A stretch of 64,000 nt of DNA from Cydia pomonella (taxonomy: Eukaryota > Arthropoda > Insecta > Lepidoptera > Tortricidae). The translations under genes were made by a program, and so were the position numbers. The notes below the pieces were generated by a model. It saw only the letters and a program-made list of their open reading frames with translations, had not been told where the DNA came from and did not search any database. The stretch is from contig NC_084730.1 in assembly GCF_033807575.1 (NCBI RefSeq), positions 9,345,986 through 9,409,985 of the forward strand, in the 5' to 3' direction. Shown here one piece after another: positions 55,625 to 64,000 of this stretch (the first letter of the stretch is position 1; every line of letters starts with the position of its first letter).

Positions 55625-56555
55625 CTGGACTGGACCATAATTGTAGTATTTTTTTTATTTTATTGATTAGGGAAACAAACAGCACAATATAATTCTTACA
55701 GCCTAAGAAAGCTACTTTAACACATTAGCCAAAACAGTTTCCACTGGAAGTTAATACATACAATTTTGCTCTGAGAATACAACATGCGATTAGACATGAA
55801 ATATAAAGTATACATAGGTGTAACACAATTAAGAGAAAATAATAGAGAAGAAATAGAAATTGAGAAGAAAGAGAAGTATTGGACTATAGGTAGTTGGGTG
55901 GTTTTACAAGCTTTTATTTTTCGGGTCAAATCTGGCAAGCTAAATGAGACCAACTTCCTTAGACCAGCCAAATAAGTTGGGTGACAATACAATATTTATT
56001 GTAAATAGAAATTATTTATTGTCAACCCCACAGGTAAAAAAAAAGATAAGTGAGAGTTGGGTGACAATGCAATATTAGGACACAGGACGTGACCATAGGA
56101 TCTCTGTGATAAACAACGCAATACAATTGTGTCTCGGATTGTACAATTGTCTCGATGAGTATGATGTCTGTTGAAAGAAAAGTACAATCAGCGAAAATGC
56201 AAAAGATTCAATCAATGTTTAAGAAATGAAATGTTTGACAAAATATTTATTCCGGACAAGCTTACAAGACCTAAAGACCTACATACCTAGATAGCCCTGA
56301 CCTAGTCGGCGCCCATGCGTCTGCACAGGTATCAATACGAGTACGATACCGACGCAGGTCAGGTGTGCGTTTTAGGCACGTGCGAGTTGCAACATTTTGC
56401 TCGAGATAGCGATAGATTTTTATAGCACGTCTGTGGAAAACAAGCGGAAATCATAGCCTATGGACGCTTGTAACTGCGTTACGAGTTTTTTTTATAAGTA
56501 TATATTTTGTTTGATTGCCCATTTGGTACCTACTACTTATCATTACTTACTTCTG
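55625..56555. other. Intergenic DNA, nothing recognised
   Basis: Two GTTGGGTGACAAT-A-CAATAT blocks near 55977 and 56056. No gene seen. Confidence 0.4.
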
Positions 56556-56579
56556 TACAAATTTTCAAATTATATTTTT

Positions 56580-57300
56580 TAAGAAAAAAAACCGACTTCA
56601 ATGATGACCGGTGAAAGAAAGATTATTATATTATATTAAAAAAATTTATCGAAAATCGAATTTCCTTAACAAACACAGCGAAGAGGAGCAATCGCCAATC
56701 GTGAACTATGCATCGTTGAAGAGTTCCATTCTGATCAGCATCAGCAGTTCCACTTTATCAAATGTCACTTTTTTAAATGGAAATGTTTGATTTGTTGATG
56801 AAAATACAAAAAAACACTATATGTATGCCTTTCACATTTGAAGAGTTCCCTCGATTTCTCATAGATTCCACCATCAGATCTCGCGCTTGACAAAAATTTG
56901 TCTCGAAGACCTAAATTTGCCTGACAAACATAAAGAACACGACAAATCGCCAAGCGGGAACTGTGCGTCGTTGAAGAGTTCCATTCTGATGAGCATCAGC
57001 AGTTCGACTTCATCAAATGTCACTTTTTAAATGTAAATGCTTGATTTGGTGATGAAAATATAAAAATCACTATGCCTATGTATGCCTTTCACATTTGATG
57101 AATTCCCTCGATTCCTCATGGATCCCATCATCAGAACTGAGTTTTGACAAAAACGGGACCAATCTGTATATATATAAATTCAAACAAAAAAATAATTTTC
57201 ATAATCGGTTCAGAAATGACGGAGTTATGAAGTAACAAACATTAAAAAAAAACCGAATTGATTAACCTCCTCCTTTTGAAATCTTGAAGTAGGTTAAAAA
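56580..57300. repeat. Dispersed repeat with two internal ~255-bp units
   Basis: Starts AAAAAAAACCGACTTCAATG and ends ATCTTGAAGTAGGTTAAAAA, roughly inverted ends. Both units contain GTTGAAGAGTTCCATTCTGA and CACATTTGA.GA.TTCCCTCG. Confidence 0.6.
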
Positions 57301-57304
57301 TGAC

Positions 57305-58200
57305 AGATCAGTTGAACAAATTGGAGACACAATCTATTCTGATATTTCCTAGACAGGGGAGAGTGGGGGAATTGGGAAACCTTAACTTCAAACGCTGTAA
57401 AATTACATAAAAATGTCTTTTTTTTTCAATCATTTTTATGTTAACCGTATTAGTTTGGTTATCTATCTATCTAATTTTAACAAAATAATAATTTTAAGTT
57501 AATGTTATCCTACTAAATTATGACGAAAACAAAAGCCTTGCCGTTCCTTTTTACCCGAAACCGTATGGGGTAATGAAACAGTCCGCGGGATGGAAACACT
57601 GAAGATTTTCAATTTTAGTATTACTGTTTAACCTTTTTCCAGGCCGCACCAATCTACAAGGATTTCCCAATAAAAACAAATATATTCCAATTAATCCAGC
57701 TTTGATGATTCATTTGAAGGCAAGTCTCATTTTCCAAAAGTGCAATCTAATTTGAACCTTAATTCAGAATACTAAAGTTGAAATTCTATTGGCGCGTATG
57801 TGGTCGATAAATCGTACTATGCCTGGAAAAGGGTTAAGGATCTTTATTTACCTCACGGAATACATAATAATTTACAAAGTGAAAAAGTATTAGATTTTCA
57901 ATCAGTATGTATATGTAGCAAGAATGCAAGAAGTAATTGGGAACGTTCTCGTTTCGTTAGTTCCTAATTACTCCAATTGAAGATCAATCAAAATGAGCAT
58001 CCCTCGTGATTGTAATTTTGGTGAACTTGAAACACCTGGGGTTAGGAAGGGCTTGTGCACAAATCACGCGAGGTTTTTTGGCTAATTTTTGACTCCCCCC
58101 TACCTCTTGGTGATATTTGGTGAGGTTCTTAGCTACCCCCGTCTCCCTACATTACCTCACGTGTATTTTTTTTATTGGACCAAATTTTGAGATAAACAGT
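57305..58200. other. Intergenic DNA, nothing recognised
   Basis: No coding or repeat signal I can name. Confidence 0.4.
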
Positions 58201-58218
58201 ATTGTATAACAGTATTGT

Positions 58219-58375
58219 AGATATCGCTGGGGCGATGCTGTTGAAGCGGACTTGCGCGATCTCCAGGCCGATAACTGGCGGGAGATGGCGCAGGATCGAA
58301 ACAACTGGCGAGTACTCGTGTCGGAGGCCAAGACTCATTTTGGGTCGCTGCGCCATTAAGTAGTAGTACAATACT
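58219..58375 (+). mobile_element. RTE-like retrotransposon 3' end
   Basis: Reads WGDAVEADLRDLQADNWREM, AQDRNNWRVLVSEAKTHFG, stop TAA at 58357, then a TAGTAGTAC trinucleotide tail. WREMAQDR.NWR resembles the end of the fragment at 31040-31570. Confidence 0.65.
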
Positions 58376-58784
58376 ACTATTGTATATAGTAAATCTTGTT
58401 TATTTTCTATTTGCGTTATGAACATGATGTATGTATATTGATTATACACGCTCTAAAAATTTCGTAAGATAGACTCGCTATTTTGATGTGCGAAGTGAAG
58501 ATTTATGTTTAACGAAACCGAGAAAAAGTATCTATGTACTCATGTGGTAATTTTTTTTTCTTAGTTGTTTCACTGTAGACACGTGAGGTCTCCTTATACG
58601 CGTGCCTGCGTATTGTGTGGGCATAATGTTTATTAAAGTGTGCGGGACCGCTAAAGACGACGCCCCGCAGCCTGACTACGCGGACGAGGTTCCTCCACCC
58701 GATAGCGGATCGGACTATGTGAAAACGCTCTAAAGCTACAAGTAAGTACTACAGGTTGGCCTACACTTTGGCGCCAAGAGGAAA

Positions 58785-59190
58785 CAGCGGGGTGGTCCAT
58801 TAATTACATCACACGTTTAGGGGGAGGGAGGGGTCAAGAAAATGTGACATATTATGACAAGGGGGAGGGAGTCACCAACTTTTTGAAGTCTGAATTTTTT
58901 TTTTATTCACTGTACCGTTAAATGATGAGTTTTTGGAACGATAATCGTTTTTATTCATTTAATTTTCTTTCCTAATCAGTTTTGTGTTATCAAATTACTA
59001 ATATTTCTATTATCAAAAACATTTTGATAATATATTAATTCCTAATTCGATTTGCCGATTTCGTTGAAAACAAAATTGCCAAAAATGTGACGTCACACCA
59101 GGGAGAGAGGGGGTTGCCAAATGTGACAAGAAGGGGGAGAGGGTCAAAAAACCTTAATAATCGTGTGACGTAATTAATGGATGAGCCCCA
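58785..59190. mobile_element. MITE with CCATTAATTAC ends
   Basis: GGTCCATTAATTACATCACA at the left and GTGACGTAATTAATGGATGA at the right, with AGGGGGAGGGAG and AGAAGGGGGAGAGGGTC inside. Confidence 0.75.
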
Positions 59191-59531
59191 GGGTCAATAC
59201 TTGCGCCAAGATGTCCTGAAGCGCACCACTTGCGGTATACCGAGGAATTTCTGGTAGGAAATTGCGATGCGTACTTGCGTAGAAAGGAATGGTGCGCAAC
59301 TGTTCATAAAAGTGTGGAACAATACGAACAGCCTACGACGTTCTACGGTGTGAATAAGTTTTGCTTCTTTTACTGATGGCAAACGGTGTTATTGTAACAT
59401 CGGTCTATAATATAATAGACACCTGTGCTATTAGGAAATAGGTAAAACCAAATCATAGTCCAACGTGCTCTTTTAAATATAACTTCTGTCCGATAAGTAT
59501 GTCGAAACGTCGATAAGGTTAGGTTTATAGG

Positions 59532-59536
59532 TCAGT
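59532..59536 (+). promoter_or_regulatory. Possible initiator (TCAGT) of the Pro/Cys-rich gene
   Basis: TCAGT, the arthropod initiator consensus, lies 30 nt upstream of the ATG. An AT-rich TTTAAATATA stretch sits about 60 nt further upstream, too far for a standard TATA box. Confidence 0.3.
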
Positions 59537-59565
59537 GTTACGGACGGATAGACATACAACTCGAC

Positions 59566-60859
59566 ATGAAGGCTGCTGTGGTTGTGTGTGCTATTTCCGC
59601 TTTGCTGCAGGTGAGTTAAAAATACCTATGGGATTCCACATTGTCATATCGGATGACCCTTTGGGGAAAGAACGCTGCTAAAACTGCCCCTAACGCTTCC
59701 TTTTAACTAGAACGAATCGTTGACGATCCTAAACTCACAAGCGGTATTGAACCAAGTCTAAGGAGAGACTTTCGCCTCCTTGTGTGTGTTCTACCACTTG
59801 TATAATGGACTGTGCTCTGAAGAATTGTTTGACATGATACCAACGGCCACTTTCTATTACCGCACCGCTCGCCGTCGGCAGGGTGTTGTTTAAGAGGAAT
59901 TGCTTCCCGCGGACGCTCCGGCTGTGGAGTGAGCTCCTTTCCGAAGTTTTCCCGAGGCTCTACAGTATGGGGTTCTTCAAAAAAGGAGTGTACAGGTTTT
60001 TAAAGTGTCGGCAACGCGCATATGACACCTCTGGAGTTGCCGGCGTACATAGGCTGCGATGACTGCTTACCATCAGGCGGCCGTATGCTTTTATGCCACC
60101 GTCGTGATATAAAAAAAAAGATGTAAAAGGACGTCCGCTAGCGTGGGCGGGTGGACCGAGCGGTTGCACACACGCGGGTGCGTTACTCACACTATTACCT
60201 ATTCCGCTCCGTGCAACCGCGCCAGCTATTGGACGCCCTAAGAATCTCATTGCACTCAAATACTTAATTTATACCTTAATTTCCAGCTCACGGCAGCATG
60301 CTGCAGCTGCAAATGCAAGTGCGGAGCCCCCGAGCTCTCCCTGATCTACCTTGACGCTCCCCCGCCGGCCTGCGCGCCCCCACCCTTATGCCTGCCGCCA
60401 CCTCCACCCCTATACCTACCTCCCCCGCCGCCATTATGTTTACCGCCACCGTGCTTGCCTCCACCAGCACCGATAGTGTACTCAGCTCCGCCAGCGCCCT
60501 TACCTCCACCATGTGCGCCTGCACCTATGTATCTGCCTGCCCCCGCCCCGTTACCACCCTGCGCCCCTAGCCCTATATACTTGCCAGCCCCTGCACCCCT
60601 CCCACCATGCGCTCCTGCACCTATATTCCTGTCTGCCCCTGCCCCATTGGCTCCTTTACCACCTATAAAACTTAGTTTACCACCCTGCGCTCCACCTGCT
60701 CCTATAGTTCTACCAGCTCCGGCACCTTTTGCCTTACCACCCCCGTGTGGCTATGCCCCCCCTTTGCTCCCCCCACCAACTTACCTGCCCCCCTGTGGAT
60801 GCGCTGAGCCTAAAGTGACCTTCTTGCCTTATCCCCCACCATGTGGGTGTGGATGTTAG
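59566..60859 (+). CDS. Secreted proline/cysteine-rich protein, two exons
   Basis: Exon 1 coding 59566..59610 (MKAAVVVCAISALLQ), donor gtgagt; exon 2 60287..60859, acceptor ttccag, stop TAG. The 205-residue product begins with a signal peptide (hydrophobic core VVVCAISALL, likely cut near the Cys-rich start). Then come CCSCKCKCG and a long low-complexity region of PPP, APAP, CAP and YLPAPAPLPP units, ending PPPCGCGC. The intron falls inside or just after the signal sequence, as in many insect cuticle and chorion genes. Composition suggests an extracellular structural protein (cuticle, eggshell, silk or gland secretion), but I do not recognise the family. The only introns and frames that fit are these. 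Confidence 0.78.
60005..60118. repeat. Dispersed repeat D, short copy in the Pro/Cys-rich gene intron
   Basis: GTCGGCAACGCGCATATGAC, GACTGCTTACCATCAGGCGG, then an A-run. Confidence 0.65.
60127..60238. mobile_element. PIF/Harbinger-like MITE, TAA target duplication
   Basis: GGACGTCCGCTAGCG at the left, AGCTATTGGACGCCC at the right, TAA at 60124-60126 and 60239-60241. In the intron of the Pro/Cys-rich gene. Confidence 0.65.
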
Positions 60860-61013
60860 GTAAAAAAAACTGACTTGATTGCGATTATTATCAAATCATT
60901 TAAGAAACTCAATTATTAAGACGATTTTTTCGAATTTTAATTACCTATCATAAAAGAAAGGAGCATTTCAAATATTTGTATGGAATTGGGTTTTCGCCCT
61001 TCATAGTTATAAT

Positions 61014-61019
61014 AATAAA
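61014..61019 (+). promoter_or_regulatory. Possible poly(A) signal of the Pro/Cys-rich gene
   Basis: AATAAA about 155 nt after the stop codon. Confidence 0.4.
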
Positions 61020-61024
61020 AAATC

Positions 61025-61965
61025 TAGAAAAGTCACATCAAGTTAAGTAAAAATCTTTTCCATGTCAATATCCAGAAGAAAACCGGGACTACGTTTGTAT
61101 GGAGAAACGGTCGTCCCCTTTCCTCTTAACATATACCTATATTCGAATGAATCATGTATTCCTCAAGGGATCAATGATCACACTCGTAAACCTTTGAATT
61201 TAAACAAATTTGAATAGTAATCAATTAACTTCTTTTTGTAACAAGTCGCTGATGCAAAAATGATAATTTAATACTGATCGTAACCCAAGAAAAAAATGAA
61301 ACCGGGGGGCGTGGACGGAAAAAAGCTAAAATTTATTCAATTATGTAAAAAAAGACAGAAATCACTTTTATTACAAAGTTAGGCGTTTATATAACGGTTG
61401 AGTTAAAATATCAAAAATAAGGAATCTTCACAAAATATGTTTTTTTATTCATGTATTTTATGGTGTATGATTTTTGAAATAAATAATATACTTAACTCAA
61501 CATTGTCTATCATTTTTAATCCCGACGGAAGATATAAGTTTGTTTATGGAATCGTTAGTTGCTAAACGGAAGAATGATTCGAGTGCGGTTTTTCAGTCTT
61601 GTTTGTCACGATGGATATCCTTGATAGAATTCATCACACAAGATGGCGCTATTATATTTTTTGAGGCTTTTTATTTTATTGACTAAAGCATTAGCGAAGG
61701 TCGGAATTTGTCTCGGGCAAACTGCTGTTGTATGTCCAGATGTTCTCCTCTACAGGTCGCATTCCCAACAGATGTTCGTGTGAGCAGGTTGGATAAGTAG
61801 GTAAAACAATTCTGTCGTTTCATTTTTGGAACATTTTCAAAATGGTGGAAATTGGCATAAAAGACTTAAGCGCCAGTAGGGTCTATGATACTTAAGACTA
61901 GTGATTGAGTGTGATTGTTGTGTAAGCTGGGATGTTTCAATGCAGTAAGCTTTATTTTTTATTTT
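61025..61965. other. Intergenic DNA, nothing recognised
   Basis: No gene seen. 61680-61870 shares phrases with 43980-44180 (ACATTTTCAAAATGGTGGAA; GCATAAAAGACTTAAG), so it is part of a dispersed repeat. Confidence 0.4.
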
Positions 61966-61969
61966 TAGG

Positions 61970-62185
61970 GTTCCGTGCCCAAAGGGTAGAACGGACCCTA
62001 TTACTAAGACTCCGCTGTCCGTCCGTCCGTCTGTCACCAGGCTGTATCTCATAAACCGTGATAGACAGTTGAAATTTTCACATATGATGTATTTCTCTTG
62101 CCGCTATAACAACAAATACTAAAAAGTACGGAACCCTCAGTGGGCGCGTTCGACTCGCACATGTCCGGTTTTTTTAATTTTCGTG
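61970..62185. repeat. Dispersed repeat, reverse copy of the 25445 family
   Basis: GGGTTCCGTGCCCAAAGGG, then ACGGAACCCT and GTTCGACTCGCAC. Non-coding. Confidence 0.55.
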
Positions 62186-62651
62186 AGGTCTACATACAGT
62201 TCACGGAGCCACTAGTTTATACTTTGGATTTTAGGAAGGTTGGTAGATAAATAAAAATGAAATAACCTAAGTATAATAATAAAAACATATATTTAACTTC
62301 GTATTACAGTTTAACAAATTGCTAAAGTGCATACAGGACCGCTGTGGCGCTATTCAACTAGTTTTTCCATATGACCAAATTAGTGACACGAAAAATAAAC
62401 GGCGTAAGAAACATATATGTACTTATAAAAAGAGTAAACAATCCCAGATATATAAAAGACTTCTATTACACCAGTCTGTCCGGCCGATCTATTAATTTTA
62501 TTTATTGGTACATAACCAGATAAATTGGGTAGCAAATTGGTCATTCGAACTGTCATCTGAGATATAGAAAGAGTTAATATACTATTTTTCACATAGCTTT
62601 GGGTACAGTTACAGCTATCAATTCCTTACAATTTATAACCTACCTATCTAA

Positions 62652-62839
62652 CGCAGCGGCTTACGTGAGCGAATAACTCACATTGCGACGCGACGCGGCG
62701 CGGCGGCCCAACGGCATTCGCGTTCACAACGAGATCGCCCGTAGTAACGTAGAACACTTCCATAGGTATCAAAGGATTGAATTCACCCGCGCCGCGCCCC
62801 TTCGCGTTCGCGAGTTATTCGCTCACGTAAGCCGCTGCG
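62652..62839. mobile_element. PIF/Harbinger-like MITE, TAA target duplication
   Basis: CGCAGCGGCTTACGTGAGCG and its exact complement at the right end; TAA at 62649-62651 and 62840-62842. GC-rich. Confidence 0.85.
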
Positions 62840-62958
62840 TAACGATCAATCAATCAATTTTTCGTGTCATGGCTCCATCAAGGTGTAGATGATTCTGCCA
62901 ATGTCGAGGTTGGATAAGACACGGCTAGTAGGTATACGGATAAGGTTCGATGTGTCAG

Positions 62959-63108
62959 TGTTGGCCGAACGGTAATTAGAATTGACCATATTGAAAATTA
63001 ACCATTACAAATTGAACCGTAAACGGACTGACGGTTACAGTTTATGGTTCAATTTGTAAAGGTCAATTTTTTATATGGTCAATTCTAATTAACGTTAGCC
63101 CGACACTG
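62959..63108. mobile_element. Palindromic MITE with CAGTGT ends
   Basis: CAGTGTTGGCCGAACGGTAA at the left, CGTTAGCCCGACACTG at the right, with ATTAGAATTGACCAT arms. CAG ends suggest hAT, but no clear 8-bp duplication is left. Confidence 0.7.
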
Positions 63109-63114
63109 GGTGGA

Positions 63115-63885
63115 GTAACCTTCAAACGAGAAAATGTATTGAGACGACAGCTGTCATCGTACCCACCACCAAGCTATTTGAAAAATAGTTATAGTAAGGA
63201 ATATTTTGCTTTGACTATAAACTATGTGCGCGGTATTAGCGGCCGACTCAATAGTTATTTGATGATTGGCAGAAAAGTAGTTTTGGTTTAATTAAGCGAT
63301 GTCACGAATTTGGTAATATGGAAGTGAAGTGGAATCGCGCCCCTGCGTTTGTGACGACCCATTGCTTTTAGCAACGGGGTCACTCACGCATTGCTGCTTG
63401 TTTAATACTAAAATACCGTCAAATGTGGCAAAGTATAACATGTCGTAAAGTTACACAACTTTGCCTACCATGCCAAACATTGCCTGGTTTGAAATAATAG
63501 TGATTCCCTACCAAACAACTATCTATCTCGCCCTAAAAATATGTAATATATGTAACCCCTACATAATAATGCAATTGGGATAAGAATTGACTGTTTTTCA
63601 AGTCGGACATGGTAGGGAGGTGGCATGTTAGGCAATTTTTAGAAAGTTTACGGTAATGAAACAGTAACATAACCCTTTTCCTTAAAATATACAAGAAAAC
63701 CTACTAGGGTAAGGAGAACAAAGTTTTTTTCACCACACCAACTAAAAGGCCCTCTTTGCATTTTATCCACATGTGGGGCAAAGTAATCAGATGTAAATTT
63801 TGACTTGTTTCCTTATTTTAGCTGGTAGAATTGACTTTAAAATTATGATATTGAATGTTACATGTTTTAATACATAAAATAAATA
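63115..63885. other. Intergenic DNA, nothing recognised
   Basis: AT-rich, no gene or repeat recognised. Confidence 0.4.
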
Positions 63886-63890
63886 AATAA

Positions 63891-64000
63891 ATATTATAGG
63901 ACATTATTACACAAATTGACTAAGTCCCACAGTAAGCTCAATAAGGCTTGTGTTGAGGGTATTTAGACAACGATATATATAATATATAAATATTTATAAA
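63891..64000 (-). mobile_element. tRNA-derived SINE (family S), cut by window end
   Basis: Complement of the SINE tail: GACATTATTACACAAATTGA and GTCCCACAGTAAGCTCAATA. The head lies past the window. Confidence 0.8.

Noticed and set aside
60388..60570. Second open frame in the Pro/Cys-rich gene
   Set aside because: Different frame from the spliced product, which has the signal peptide, correct phase and stop.

Overview
This is a 64 kb piece of an animal nuclear genome, almost certainly from a moth or butterfly. Three things support that: two spliced fatty acyl-CoA reductase (FAR) genes with ordinary GT-AG introns, an AT-rich background, and many short dispersed repeats (tRNA-derived SINEs, palindromic MITEs, non-LTR retrotransposon tails) of the kind familiar from Lepidoptera. 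No species is claimed and no database was searched. There is no bacterial-type operon, CRISPR array, rRNA gene or stand-alone tRNA gene.

Host genes. (1) Positions 1-7915, plus strand: the 3' half of a FAR gene. Six intact coding exons encode about 263 residues, and a degraded-looking exon lies at the very start of the window. (2) Positions 10096-43125, minus strand: a complete second FAR. Its 13 exons join without a frame break into a 507-residue protein with the Rossmann motif TGATGFVG, the YxxxK pair (Y205/K209), a C-terminal FAR_C (Sterile) region and a C-terminal membrane segment. The two FAR genes are paralogues lying tail to tail, with 2.2 kb between their stop codons. (3) Positions 59566-60859, plus strand: a two-exon gene for a small secreted protein very rich in proline and cysteine. 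(4) Positions 33579-33688, minus strand: a possible first coding exon with a THAP-like zinc-finger start, inside a FAR intron. This one is tentative.

Mobile DNA fills the introns and intergenic DNA. The 10 kb last intron of the complete FAR holds an apparently intact CR1/Jockey-type non-LTR retrotransposon (ORF1 433 aa, ORF2 951 aa), a nested foldback element, a TTTTCA-hexamer array and a 669-bp hAT-type foldback element that abuts a 5' splice site. Elsewhere there are RTE-like and Jockey-like reverse-transcriptase fragments, a decayed Tc1/mariner element with both ends preserved, five SINE copies, several 3-bp-TSD (PIF/Harbinger-like) MITEs, a five-copy ~190-bp palindromic family and a multi-copy TA-flanked MITE family.

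Most unusual points: a FAR exon present three times in tandem with spacers of only 13-14 nt; MITE insertions within about 13 nt of 5' splice sites in both FAR genes; a 31-bp tandem repeat that multiplies a 5' splice site; an intron whose position differs by 42 nt between the two paralogues; and a Harbinger-type MITE whose empty site is preserved next to it in a tandem duplicate. I found no convincing new defence or enzymatic system; the novelty here is in gene architecture and transposon structure.
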